A DNA stretch of 64,000 nt from positions 1,178,001 to 1,242,000 of the forward strand of contig OW818666.1 in the NCBI GenBank assembly GCA_942493035.1, in the 5' to 3' direction. Under the pieces are notes generated by a model, which worked only from the letters and a program-made list of their open reading frames with translations, did no database searches and was not told the DNA's origin. Both the position numbers and the translations under genes were made by a program. This document shows, one piece after another, positions 8,210 through 16,851 of the stretch (its first letter is position 1; every line of letters begins with the position of its first letter). Source of the DNA: WRGT01 sp942493035 (GTDB lineage: Bacteria > Spirochaetota > UBA4802 > UBA5550).

Positions 8210-10477
8210 TTATTCAGAACTTAAATATTTTTCGAGGTACTCTGTGAGGTCACGGATGTTCCGCTTGATCATAGCTTTGAATTCTATTGGAATATTCTGA
8301 TCAAGTACAACCCGGTAGTAGTTTATTGCATCTCTTACATGTCTGTGTTTAATAAATTCATCTGCTTTTTCAAGCATAGGTTTATATTTATAAAAAGAGT
8401 ATTCGAGAATATTTTTTTCTCTTGAAAGGCTGAATTCATCGGGAAGTTTTTTAAAATCGTAACTGACTTTAAGGATCGGAAGTTCTCTTTTTTTAATTCT
8501 ATCAGCTTTTATAAACTTTTTGTAGAAGTCCTGTTCGGCTTTCATTTTACCGTCAAGAACCGTATCGTTTAATGTAAACTCCTGGTCATCTTTCTGGTTA
8601 TCTCCGATGATTTCGAACGCGGAATCATCCCCTTTGTCTTTTTCATCTCTAAGAATTTTTTCAAATATATCTTCATCAGTCAGAGTGCTGTCATCTTTAA
8701 TCTTTCCTATATCGCTCAGCAGATCAAAATCATTCGGGTCCTCTTCTGCTTCGGTATGTTTCTCAATCTCTTTTTCTTTTTCAGTTTTAAGAATCTCTTC
8801 TGCCGGAGGTTTATCTTTTTTAATATCTTCAGGAACTGTCGGTTCTATTTCTTTTACATGTTCAACAGGTTCTGCTATCTCATCTTTGGAGAAATTATTT
8901 ATCTCTTCGTCAGATAGTTCCGCAGCTAAATCCTCTTCTGTAATAACTTCTTCAGCAGGTTCCTCGTACTTAACCTCGGGTTCTTCGAAAAGAGCTTCCT
9001 CCGGTATAATCTCTTCGGCAATTTCATCAGGTATTTCGTTGATGAATTCTTCAGCTTCAAGAGTTGTGAGATCATCCAGAGAGATCTCCTCTACTGTTTC
9101 TTCTAAATTCTGATCTTCTATAACTTCAGGTTCGACAATTTCAGGGAGTTCATCTACAGGGAATAGGTTTTCGGAATGATCCGCTTCATCTGCAGGTAGA
9201 GGTGTTTCATCCTGAATAGCATCAAGCTCTTCATATGTGAAATCTTCAAGCTCTGTTCCGGTTTCAGCAGTCTCTTCATCGAGCTCTTCAGGTGAAATCT
9301 CTTTTAGATGCTCCGGAATCTCTTCTTCATGAATGATTTCCGGATGGATTGCTCTTTCAGCCTTCTCCTCTTTTCTCTGCTGATTGATTTTATCAAGAAG
9401 CTCAAGCACCGGTTTCGGATCAAAGTGTATCGGTATGGGCGACTCGTATTTAGCCTGAATTATCGAAGGCTGATTCTTTGACTCAGGTATCTGGAATGAA
9501 GATATATCCTCGATTTTGTTGTGGAGGCTGTCGAGAGAATGCTTCAGTCCGGATAGGTTATCTATCTCTTTTCTTATATCTTTAAGTATCTCGTGATTTT
9601 CAGGGGAGCGATCTATTATTTTTTCTTTCTCTATTTCCACATTTTTAAGATTGCGGAGATTGTTAAGTTCCTTAAGCGTAGAGATCCGTTCTTCAGTCAT
9701 CTCCTCAAAGCGCATCTTCAATGTGTTGAATTCATGCTGCAGGTTTGAGAATTCCGCATAATCATCCAGGTCGAATTTATCATCCGGTTTAGTTTTTAGA
9801 ATTTCTATATCATTTTTAAGTGTCCCCAGCTCTTTTGCGATCTGTCCGGAAAGTTTTTCGATTATCTCATCAGTATTGATTAAACTTTTATCCGGCATAC
9901 CTATGTTTATAGTCTGAGGTACCGGCCCGTCAATTCGCAGCCGGAGTTCGCCCGACGGCTGCTGTTGCCCCGAAGTTGCAGAATCTACTTTCTTTTTAAA
10001 ATCCTCATCTCTTCTATGTCTAAAATGATTGAGGTAATTTATATTGCTCTCTATTTTACTTCTGATGTCGCTGTCGAGTATCCGTTCTTTGACTCCTTTA
10101 AAAAGAGAAACAGCAGTTTCTATATCTCCCCGTTTAGCATAAATTTCTGAATTTATAAGTGCGCGTTTGTATAGTTTGAATCTCGACCCGTCAGTAATTA
10201 TATCATTAGCCGGGAAGGGGAGCTGCATCTGTCCCGAGGAATCATCTCTGTCATGAAAATTTTCACCGGGAATATCTGAGCCTGCTTTCTCTGCGGGAAA
10301 CTCTTTCTCTATAGCTCTGTCAGCTGATCGTCTTCTCAGGATTTTTTCAGGTTCGTCAATCTGATCTTTTTCAGGGAGAGGTTTGGTTATTATTACAGGC
10401 TCTGTTTTGCTGCTGAAAACAGCCCATGCCAGAAGCATCAGTATTGTAATAAGGATAATTATCAGTATAATATTCAT
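8210..10477 (-). CDS. Large acidic membrane-anchored protein with coiled coil, function unknown
   Basis: A 755-residue protein I do not recognise. A single N-terminal membrane helix (residues 3-22) is followed by a basic/polar linker, a TPR-like helical pair near residues 100-155 (YAKRGDIETAVSLFKGVKE) and a coiled coil about 200-340. Next comes a very acidic low-complexity region of about 260 residues rich in Glu, Asp, Pro and Ile, then a more ordered C-terminus (about 640-755) that again looks TPR-like (RDAINYYRVVLDQNIP). The two TPR-like ends flanking an extended acidic region suggest a scaffold or spanning protein at the membrane. It is monocistronic; family A elements flank it on both sides. 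Confidence 0.75.
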   Translation of the reverse strand: MNIILIIILITILMLLAWAVFSSKTEPVIITKPLPEKDQIDEPEKILRRRSADRAIEKEFPAEKAGSDIPGENFHDRDDSSGQMQLPFPANDIITDGSRFKLYKRALINSEIYAKRGDIETAVSLFKGVKERILDSDIRSKIESNINYLNHFRHRRDEDFKKKVDSATSGQQQPSGELRLRIDGPVPQTINIGMPDKSLINTDEIIEKLSGQIAKELGTLKNDIEILKTKPDDKFDLDDYAEFSNLQHEFNTLKMRFEEMTEERISTLKELNNLRNLKNVEIEKEKIIDRSPENHEILKDIRKEIDNLSGLKHSLDSLHNKIEDISSFQIPESKNQPSIIQAKYESPIPIHFDPKPVLELLDKINQQRKEEKAERAIHPEIIHEEEIPEHLKEISPEELDEETAETGTELEDFTYEELDAIQDETPLPADEADHSENLFPVDELPEIVEPEVIEDQNLEETVEEISLDDLTTLEAEEFINEIPDEIAEEIIPEEALFEEPEVKYEEPAEEVITEEDLAAELSDEEINNFSKDEIAEPVEHVKEIEPTVPEDIKKDKPPAEEILKTEKEKEIEKHTEAEEDPNDFDLLSDIGKIKDDSTLTDEDIFEKILRDEKDKGDDSAFEIIGDNQKDDQEFTLNDTVLDGKMKAEQDFYKKFIKADRIKKRELPILKVSYDFKKLPDEFSLSREKNILEYSFYKYKPMLEKADEFIKHRHVRDAINYYRVVLDQNIPIEFKAMIKRNIRDLTEYLEKYLSSE

Positions 10478-10534
10478 TTTGTCAGCTTGTAACCTTAACC
10501 TGTTATATCATTTTCGGTACAATATAGAATTTAT

Positions 10535-10646
10535 CAAGTATCTTAACTATCTATAGTGTAAAAAACAGTAACTATATATCCCCGCCGCCTTCGGCGGCGG
10601 GGATAATGGAGCTTTTTCATTTTAGAAAGTTCAGAAATAAATACTG
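10535..10646 (+). repeat. Family A palindromic MITE-like element, copy 2
   Basis: This copy has a perfect core hairpin (arms CCCCGCCGCC and GGCGGCGGGG), the GATAATGGAGCTTTTT tract and right end AAATAAATACTG. Its left end is slightly decayed (CAAGTATCTTAAC). Flanks AGAATTTAT and ATAATTTTT agree at 7 of 9 positions. It lies upstream of the large acidic protein gene. Confidence 0.75.
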
Positions 10647-10753
10647 ATAATTTTTTAATTAATTATAGACACATTAGATAATATTATAAAATTTTGCAAA
10701 GATAAAATATATTAATAATTTTATAAAAAGTGCAGCGATTTATTTTCAGGGGT

Positions 10754-10838
10754 GCGTATGCTTCGCATACGCTGGAAATGGGGGATTACGGGGGCAACGC
10801 CCCCGTAATCCCCCATTTCCAGCGCTGCGCGGAGCGCT
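10754..10838. repeat. Triple GC-rich hairpin cluster
   Basis: Three hairpins follow one another. The first is an 8-bp stem with loop TTC (10754-10772). The second is a perfect 24-bp stem with a 3-base loop AAC (10772-10822). The third is an AGCGCT/AGCGCT palindrome (10821-10838). The GC content is far above the surroundings. It lies about 90 bases upstream of the DUF1858 gene and resembles an imported REP-type palindromic repeat. No second copy is seen in this window. Confidence 0.6.
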
Positions 10839-10930
10839 GTGCCTTCAGAAATAATTTGTTGCCTCTTATCAGGATACTGAAAAAATGAAGTAGGATCACA
10901 AAAAAAAATAATAGTAAGAGGGTAAACTAA

Positions 10931-11143
10931 ATGACACAAAAAATAAACAAAGATATGACTTTCGGCGAACTGCTGCAGATATCTCCCGATGCAGCTCCTA
11001 TTCTTGGAAACTACGGTCTTCATTGTATAGGCTGCCATCTAAGCGTAACTGAGACAATAGAGCAGGGGATGAAAGCTCATGGTATGGATAATGCTGCAGT
11101 TGAAAAGCTAATAAATGAGCTGAACCAGAAAGCCGGAGCTTAA
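10931..11143 (+). CDS. DUF1858 redox-disulfide domain protein
   Basis: A 70-residue protein consisting of a single DUF1858 (ScdA N-terminal-like) domain. MTFGELLQISPDAAPILGN is followed by YGLHCIGCHLS, which carries the CxxC pair (Cys37-Cys40 approximately) that defines the hybrid-cluster-protein-associated disulfide domain family. Such proteins are thought to act in redox or metal-centre chemistry in anaerobes; the actual partner is unknown. The start ATG at 10931 has AGAGGG just upstream. It is a single gene, ending before a small ACCGG/CCGGT hairpin and a convergent symporter gene. Confidence 0.85.
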   Translation: MTQKINKDMTFGELLQISPDAAPILGNYGLHCIGCHLSVTETIEQGMKAHGMDNAAVEKLINELNQKAGA

Positions 11144-11246
11144 GTTCATAATTATTAGTTGGTTTCTGCAGATGCTTTGACACTTTCACCAGTTCAGAGC
11201 CTGAAAGCATATGTACCGGTATTACCGGTTTTAAAATATTTTTAAT

Positions 11247-11270
11247 CAATACCCGCTCACGCGGGTATTG
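11247..11270. terminator. Bidirectional terminator between DUF1858 gene and symporter gene
   Basis: A perfect ten-pair stem, CAATACCCGC / GCGGGTATTG, with loop TCAC lies between two convergent genes. The T-rich sequence on both sides suits termination in both directions. Confidence 0.65.
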
Positions 11271-11291
11271 AAATTACTTTTTACGCTGCAT

Positions 11292-12749
11292 TTAAATCCC
11301 GTCAAAAGCTTTATCTATCAGTTCCTTCTCCGGAGCTTTAGTAAACATACTAACCAGCGGTATTACAAAAAACGGAACAATCATCGCAATTGATGATGCT
11401 ATTGGTGAATTTGCCGGACCTAATACAAAAAAGAGAGTCACAGAGGTTGTAAGACCTGTAATCATCCCTGCTGCAGCTCCTGCAAGAGTCGCTCTCTTCC
11501 AATATAATCCATAGATATATGCAGCCATAAAAGTTCCCGCAACAGCACCCCATGAAAGAGACATCAGTGTTATAATAATTGCAAATTCATATCTGGCAAT
11601 AAAGAAAGATATTACAATAAATAGCGCACTTAAGAATCTCATCATTATCAGAGAGTTTTCAGTTGATACATCCGTATTCATATGACCTTTATAAAGGTCA
11701 ATTGCTATTGAAGATGAAGAGACAAGAACAAGCGATGATAGAGTTGACATAGATGCAGATAGAACAAGAAGAAGAATCAGTGCCATCAATTTTTCCGGAA
11801 GATGCTGAGTCAGCAGATCAGGAACAATCCTGTCAAATGCAGGTGCGCCGTTTACCATGGGCAGTTTATCAAAAAAAACATGTGCCATGGAACCTGTGAA
11901 ATAAGCTGCAAATCCGATAATAAGAGCAAAGAAAAAAGTTGCGATTGCCGCTTTGGTGATAACCTGCTCATTCTTTACAGCATAGAACTTTTGTACCATC
12001 TGAGGGAGTCCCCATGTTCCGAAAGATGTCATAAACACAAGACTCACCAGAAGGAGCATCGGAGGTCTTTTGCCGACAGGAACATGAAGCAGGTGGTTGA
12101 TATTTATTTTATCTATAACTTCAGAGAAACCGCCCCCTTTAGACACAAGAATAGATACCATTGCAATTGAACCAATTATCATAATAAATCCCTGAAGAAA
12201 GTCTGTCAGAGTTATGGCGAAATATCCGCCAAGAACAAGGTAAATTCCGGTAATACCTATCATAATCAGAAGAGCCAGGTCGAATGAAATATGGAAATTA
12301 GCTTCGAACAGGTGCCCCAGTCCTTTAAATACAGAGGCCGAGTATGGAAGAAGAAAAACAAAGATTACTATTGCAGAAAATATCTTTGTATATTTTCCGT
12401 TGTATCTCTCCTGAAGAAATTCAGGCATAGTCATAACGTCAAGATTCATTGTCATCCTTCTGGTTCTTCTTGCAAGTACCATCCATGCCATGAATGCTCC
12501 GAAAATTGCATTACCTGCAACTATCCACATGGTCTGGAGGCCGAATACCCAGCCCAGTTTACCGGCAAAACCGATGAAAGCAACAGCAGAAAAATATGTC
12601 GTTCCATAAGCAATAGCCGACACCCATGGACCGATTGATCTTCCTCCCAGGAAGAAATCATTCAGAGAAGCTGTTTTTTTCATTCCCCAAAGGCCTATGC
12701 CAATCATAATGGAGAAAAAAACAACCAGCAGTATTATTGAAAAAGACAT
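11292..12749 (-). CDS. Sodium:solute symporter (SSS family)
   Basis: A 485-residue transporter with about thirteen membrane helices. It shows family signatures such as FFLGGRSIGPWVSAIAYG after helix 1, GxxYFxAVAFIGFAG, and the central GGYFAITLTDFLQGFIMI motif typical of the PutP/PanF-like sodium/solute symporters. It moves a solute into the cell with Na+; the substrate cannot be told from sequence. I set the start at the inner ATG (12749) because GAGGTG lies just upstream of it; the frame also has ATG at 12761. It appears monocistronic, with glgX ending 170 bases upstream in the same direction. Confidence 0.85.
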   Translation of the reverse strand: MSFSIILLVVFFSIMIGIGLWGMKKTASLNDFFLGGRSIGPWVSAIAYGTTYFSAVAFIGFAGKLGWVFGLQTMWIVAGNAIFGAFMAWMVLARRTRRMTMNLDVMTMPEFLQERYNGKYTKIFSAIVIFVFLLPYSASVFKGLGHLFEANFHISFDLALLIMIGITGIYLVLGGYFAITLTDFLQGFIMIIGSIAMVSILVSKGGGFSEVIDKININHLLHVPVGKRPPMLLLVSLVFMTSFGTWGLPQMVQKFYAVKNEQVITKAAIATFFFALIIGFAAYFTGSMAHVFFDKLPMVNGAPAFDRIVPDLLTQHLPEKLMALILLLVLSASMSTLSSLVLVSSSSIAIDLYKGHMNTDVSTENSLIMMRFLSALFIVISFFIARYEFAIIITLMSLSWGAVAGTFMAAYIYGLYWKRATLAGAAAGMITGLTTSVTLFFVLGPANSPIASSIAMIVPFFVIPLVSMFTKAPEKELIDKAFDGI

Positions 12750-12918
12750 CTGGCACCTCATTTTTAATTTTTTTTAATTCAAATTTATGATACAATAGTT
12801 TTATCAATACTGGTGATTAATTACCGTAACCCATAGTAATATTGTCCGGGATAAACCGGATCGATTTTAAGTCATGCTGTAATAATTGATTTACTTAACT
12901 ACAGCTTTAAGCCGGTTT

Positions 12919-15051
12919 TTATGTTGTGAGAACCAGTACAGATTTTTTTACAGAAATTATTGATTCGTCATCAACAAAGTTTTCAATATCGCTGACGAAG
13001 ATGTCATTTCCTGTGCCGCATTGTGTGTCGATCGATATCTTCCATTGTTTTCCCGATGGAGAACCGGGAAGTTTGAAAGTAAGATCTTCATCTGAGGCAT
13101 TGAATATCATGTAAAAATCGGCATCTCTGCTGTATGATGATTCTTCCGCATACTGACCGTTTATAAGAACTGCAATAACAGGATTATCACCCTCCCAGTC
13201 CGGCATTGATATTTCTGTTCCATGCCACGAAATATCCGGAGTTGTATAGCTGTCATTTTTAGTTCCTGTAAAGAAAACAGTAGATCTTAGTATAGGATGT
13301 TTTTTACGGAATTCAATCATTTTTTTTGTGAATTCAAAAATCTCACTATTGGTGATCAATAAATCCCAATTGATCCATGAAATTTCGTTATCCTGACAAT
13401 ATGAGTTATTATTACCTTTCTGAGTCCTCCTGAATTCATCTCCGGATAACAGCATAGGCACGCCAAGAGAAAGAAATAATGTTGCGATAAGATTTTTTAT
13501 CATTCTGATTCTAAGTCTTTCTATTTCCGGAGGAGCTTCCAGCCCTTCTATTCCGCAGTTAAAGCTGTAGTTGTTATTTTCACCATCTCTGTTCTCCTCG
13601 CCGTTTGCAATATTATGTTTGTTATTGAAGCTCACAAGATCGCTGAGGGTAAAACCATCATGGCATGTTATAAAATTAATACTCCTGCATGGAGTTGTTG
13701 AGTGATATAAGTCGGAACTCCCGGTTATACGGGTAGCAAAAGCACCCTTCGTATCTTTATCTCCACGCCAGAATCTTCTCACGTCATCTCTGAATCTTCC
13801 GTTCCATTCCGCCCATCTGCCGGGGAATTTTCCTACCTGGTAGGCTCCGCCGGCATCCCATGCTTCGGCGATTATCTTCGCATTTCTTAAAATCGGATCC
13901 TCTTCAATCCATTCAATAAGAGGCGGATTGCTGAGCATTTCACCCTTCTGGTCCCGCCCTAAAATGGAAGCAAGATCAAATCTGAATCCGTCTACCTCCA
14001 TTTCAATAAACCAGTAGCGCAGAGAATCTACGATGAGCTGTCTTACGTGGGGATGATTGCAGTTGACAGTGTTTCCGCAGCCGGAGAAATTTTTGTACTT
14101 TGACTTATCCGAATCGAGTATATAATAAATTGAATTATCTATACCGCGAAAAGAGAGTGTAGGGCCTTTGTGGTCACCTTCGTGAGTGTGGTTGAATACA
14201 ACATCAAGAATGACTTCTATTCCGGCATTATTAAACTGCCGTACCATATCTCTGAATTCCTGAGCCTGTTCGCCGGTTCTTCCGTCTGATGAATAACTCG
14301 CTTTAGGAGCAAAAAATGCAATTGTACTGTATCCCCAGAAGTTTTTAAGTTTTTCACCTGTAACAGGATTTGTATTAATATTTTCGAATTCATCGAATTC
14401 ATGTATAGGGAGAAGTTCTACCGCGTTTACTCCCAACTCTTTCAGGTACGGTATCTTTTCAGTGAGTCCCTTAAATGTTCCCGATGCTGCAACGCCCGAT
14501 GTTTTATCTGCGGTAAATCCTTTCACGTGAAGTTCGTAAATAATAAGATCATTTTCCGGTATGCGGATCGGATTTTTAAGAATCTCATTTCTTCCATTCA
14601 ATACTATACACTTGGGCACGTGGTGTACGCTGTCTTCAACTGAAAACGATGAAGCTTCATTGGCCGAGTTGAGAATAACACCTCTCGCTTTTGTCAGGTC
14701 CCATTTGAAGTTGCCTGTTAAAGCCCGCGCATAAGGGTCGATGAGGAGTTTGTGTTTGTTGAATCGGTGCCCTTTTGCCGGATTGTATTCTCCGTCAATT
14801 CTGTATCCGTAAACCTGACCATTTCCAATCCCCTCAATCCATATGTGCCAGATATCCCCTGTCTTGTTGAATACGGGATCCAGATCAAAAACTGAATATT
14901 CTGCAAACTGATCAGCAGAGTGGAAAAGAAGCAGTTTGACCGAGGTTGCGTATCTGCTGAATATAGCAAATTGCACTCCATCATTTATTATGTTGGCTCC
15001 GAAAGGGTGAGGGAGCCCCGGTGCAGTTTTCAGATTTTCATATTTATTCAT
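12919..15051 (-). CDS. glgX: Glycogen debranching enzyme GlgX (GH13 isoamylase type)
   Basis: A 710-residue cytoplasmic enzyme, the usual length for GlgX, which removes alpha-1,6 branches from glycogen limit dextrins. Residues about 10-110 form the CBM48 domain (PHPFGANIINDGVQFAIFSR). The TIM barrel follows, with the GH13 regions VVFNHTHEG, DGFRFDLAS (nucleophile Asp near 355), AEAWDAGG (acid Glu) and FITCHDGF. A beta-sandwich domain closes the protein. ATG at 15051 overlaps by eight bases the TAA at 15044-15046 that ends the DUF1573 frame upstream (after its in-frame TGA). The two genes are therefore likely translated as a coupled pair if the TGA is read through. Confidence 0.92.
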   Translation of the reverse strand: MNKYENLKTAPGLPHPFGANIINDGVQFAIFSRYATSVKLLLFHSADQFAEYSVFDLDPVFNKTGDIWHIWIEGIGNGQVYGYRIDGEYNPAKGHRFNKHKLLIDPYARALTGNFKWDLTKARGVILNSANEASSFSVEDSVHHVPKCIVLNGRNEILKNPIRIPENDLIIYELHVKGFTADKTSGVAASGTFKGLTEKIPYLKELGVNAVELLPIHEFDEFENINTNPVTGEKLKNFWGYSTIAFFAPKASYSSDGRTGEQAQEFRDMVRQFNNAGIEVILDVVFNHTHEGDHKGPTLSFRGIDNSIYYILDSDKSKYKNFSGCGNTVNCNHPHVRQLIVDSLRYWFIEMEVDGFRFDLASILGRDQKGEMLSNPPLIEWIEEDPILRNAKIIAEAWDAGGAYQVGKFPGRWAEWNGRFRDDVRRFWRGDKDTKGAFATRITGSSDLYHSTTPCRSINFITCHDGFTLSDLVSFNNKHNIANGEENRDGENNNYSFNCGIEGLEAPPEIERLRIRMIKNLIATLFLSLGVPMLLSGDEFRRTQKGNNNSYCQDNEISWINWDLLITNSEIFEFTKKMIEFRKKHPILRSTVFFTGTKNDSYTTPDISWHGTEISMPDWEGDNPVIAVLINGQYAEESSYSRDADFYMIFNASDEDLTFKLPGSPSGKQWKISIDTQCGTGNDIFVSDIENFVDDESIISVKKSVLVLTT

Positions 15052-15424
15052 CAGTCACTGTTGCTTTAACAATTATTTTAATTACAGGATGATCGGGATC
15101 ATTTGTGTAGACGTAGACAGTCTTTATTATTTCCCCGGTCCGCATATCTGTGTGAAGTTCAATCTCAAGCTCTCCGCTGCCGCCGGCAGGGATCTCCTTT
15201 TCAGAAAGGAGAGTTCCGGTGCAGCCTCAACCGGCTTTTACCCGCTCTATTGCCAGTATTGAATTACCGGTATTTTTGAAAATAAAGGTATGTTTTACTG
15301 ATGTTTCCTGCTTAACTGTTCCGAAATTGTAAACAGTTTCCTGAAATTGGACTTTCGGTTTTGCATCACAATATAGGACAGGCAGAAGAAGAAAAAGTAT
15401 TACGTAGAAGGTATAGTTTCTCAT
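15044..15424 (-). CDS. DUF1573 protein with in-frame TGA at the conserved Cys: candidate selenoprotein
   Basis: Reading through one TGA (15227-15229, codon 66) gives a complete 126-residue DUF1573 protein. It has a signal peptide (about residues 1-21), then KVQFQETVYNFGTVK, HTFIFKNTGNS, and VKAG-TGA-GCTG where the family has CGCT. The frame then continues through EIPAGGSGELEIEL and VYVYTNDPDHPVIKIIVKA to a TAA at 15044-15046 that overlaps the glgX ATG. So the TGA replaces exactly the first motif Cys, while everything after it is intact. ATG at 15424 follows AAAAGGA. Selenocysteine insertion fits; a recent nonsense mutation of TGC/TGT or a sequencing error is the alternative. No selABD genes are in this window. 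Confidence 0.6.
15193..15212 (-). other. Hairpin just downstream of the in-frame UGA, candidate bacterial SECIS
   Basis: In the mRNA, a perfect 8-bp stem (UCUCCUUU / AAAGGAGA) with loop CUGA begins about 14 bases after the UGA and puts the loop 22 bases after it, inside the 16-37 base window described for bacterial SECIS elements. A further GGA/UCC pairing could extend the stem. The loop has its G at the third position rather than the first two, so it departs from the published consensus. Confidence 0.45.
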
Positions 15425-15639
15425 GATTTGAAATCCTTTTAGTTTTAAAGTATTGCGTTTCACTCTTTATGACAGGCGGATGTTGTAAAATATTATTAAT
15501 CCGGTTGCCCGGATCGATGACTTGATTCTGATTTTACGTAGTCAGATGGTTATAGTAAAACAGAGTGTTCAATCATCATCTGAATATATTGATAGATTAT
15601 TAATCAGATTTTGATTTTAAGTCAAATAATTTAATCCGG

Positions 15640-15839
15640 TTAAATTATTTTTTCATAATTTCATTCCCCGAGAGTGCTGAATAAATTAATGAATTTTTTT
15701 CATTTTTTTAAAAAAAATATTAATGCATTGGGGCTCTGTGCCGATAAATTTAATGATTGATAATAAATTACACTCCTACATGTAATTTTACCAGGTTAAA
15801 GGCTTTTGCGGATCGCGCTATCCGCAAAAGCCTTTTTAC
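15640..15839 (+). ncRNA. Candidate small RNA with CU-rich loop and strong terminator
   Basis: No gene precedes the strong terminator at 15798-15835 on this strand; the nearest genes upstream point away. Just before the terminator lies a hairpin (15766-15787, arms AATTACA/TGTAATT) whose 8-base loop CTCCTACA could pair with GGAG ribosome sites, a feature of trans-acting small RNAs. Further upstream CCCCGAGAG and TTGGGGCTCT can pair partly. I could not fix the 5' end or a promoter, so the left boundary is a guess. Confidence 0.35.
15798..15839 (+). terminator. Strong rho-independent terminator without an upstream gene
   Basis: A perfect 16-bp stem (AAAGGCTTTTGCGGAT / ATCCGCAAAAGCCTTT) with a 6-base loop CGCGCT is followed by TT on the plus strand. 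It is the strongest single terminator in the window, and it follows a stretch without any open frame. Confidence 0.75.
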
Positions 15840-15885
15840 TATACGGGTATAACTCTAAAAAACTCTTCCAAACGTAATGTAATTT

Positions 15886-16003
15886 TAATATTTATTCCTA
15901 AATAAAATTTTTAGTGTAAAAAAAAATTATATATCCCCGCCGCCTTCGGCGGCGGGGATAATAGAGCTTTTTTTATTTTAGAAAAGTTAAGGAATAAATA
16001 CTG
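15886..16003 (+). repeat. Family A palindromic MITE-like element, copy 3, with exact 9-bp target duplication
   Basis: A full-length element with perfect core hairpin and right end AAGGAATAAATACTG; the left end reads TAATATTTATTCC. It is flanked by an exact 9-bp direct repeat, ATGTAATTT, at 15877-15885 and 16004-16012. This is direct evidence of insertion by transposition. It lies upstream of the YrdC-family gene. Confidence 0.85.
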
Positions 16004-16090
16004 ATGTAATTTTAATCTAAAAATACAAAATATTCTTCTTGATATATCATTCTGTTTATGAATTAATTATATGAGTAAAAGCGGTTTATT

Positions 16091-16699
16091 ATGATATTTG
16101 TTATAAACGAACAGAATCCTCAGCCACGGCTGATAAATAAAACTATCGAAATCCTTAATGAAGGTGGTGTTATTGTTTTCCCTACTGATACAGTCTATGC
16201 CTACGGTTGTGATATAAAAGATAAGCGTGCAATTGAAAGAATTTATCGTCTCAAGAAAATGGAAAAACATAAACCTTTAAGTTTCATTTTTACCCAGATA
16301 TCCGAAATTAACGATTATGCCAGAAATATTTCTGATGATGCTTATAAAATTATGAAAAAAGCATTCCCTGGTCCTTATACATTTATTTTCAAAGCGTCGA
16401 AACTTGTTCCGAAAGTTGTAGTAACCAATCAGAAAACTGTTGGCGTCAGAATCCCTGATAATAATATCGCCATTGAAATAGTTAAAGCTCTCGGAAGACC
16501 TCTTCTTGCCACAAGCGTAAGTAATCAGGACGGAAATTATATAGTCGAGCCTAAGGATCTTGAAAAAATCTGCAGAAATGAAGTCGATCTTGTAATTGAC
16601 TGCGGACCTAAAATATCCTCGCCATCAACTGTTGTCGATATGTCAGGAGACACTATGCGGGTCATAAGAGAGGGCAAAGGAGAAATATTCTTTACATGA
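16091..16699 (+). CDS. YrdC/Sua5/YciO family protein, probable threonylcarbamoyl-AMP synthase
   Basis: A 202-residue single-domain YrdC protein. Motifs include GGVIVFPTDTVYAYGCD, the nucleotide-binding loop KPLSFIF, PGPYTFIFKAS and VGVRIPDN, and the C-terminal SPSTVVDMSG. Members make threonylcarbamoyl-AMP for the universal t6A37 tRNA modification. The length and sequence flavour are closer to the short YciO/YrdC forms, and YciO-type proteins have weak or different activity, so the exact role is uncertain. ATG at 16091. It stands alone between family A copy 3 and the envelope cluster. Confidence 0.85.
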   Translation: MIFVINEQNPQPRLINKTIEILNEGGVIVFPTDTVYAYGCDIKDKRAIERIYRLKKMEKHKPLSFIFTQISEINDYARNISDDAYKIMKKAFPGPYTFIFKASKLVPKVVVTNQKTVGVRIPDNNIAIEIVKALGRPLLATSVSNQDGNYIVEPKDLEKICRNEVDLVIDCGPKISSPSTVVDMSGDTMRVIREGKGEIFFT

Positions 16700-16851
16700 G
16701 AAACGCATTGTATTCTTCTGTATTAATATAGTGATTTATAAATGTGTAAACATGTGTCTGTTAAATTGGAGACTGCGGTTATATAACAGTGTGGAGTTGG
16801 TCATTCGGGCTCCATTATGTAAACAATTACTCAAATATCGAGAGGTGTAAG

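Noticed and set aside
8607..9113. Ser-rich 168-residue frame on the plus strand
   Set aside because: It is the antisense shadow of the Glu/Asp-rich region of the large acidic protein.
15227..15229. Genome-wide recoding of TGA (as in code 4 or 25)
   Set aside because: Many genes here end in TGA with a well-placed next start or terminator (for example hyfB and nikQ), so TGA is a normal stop.
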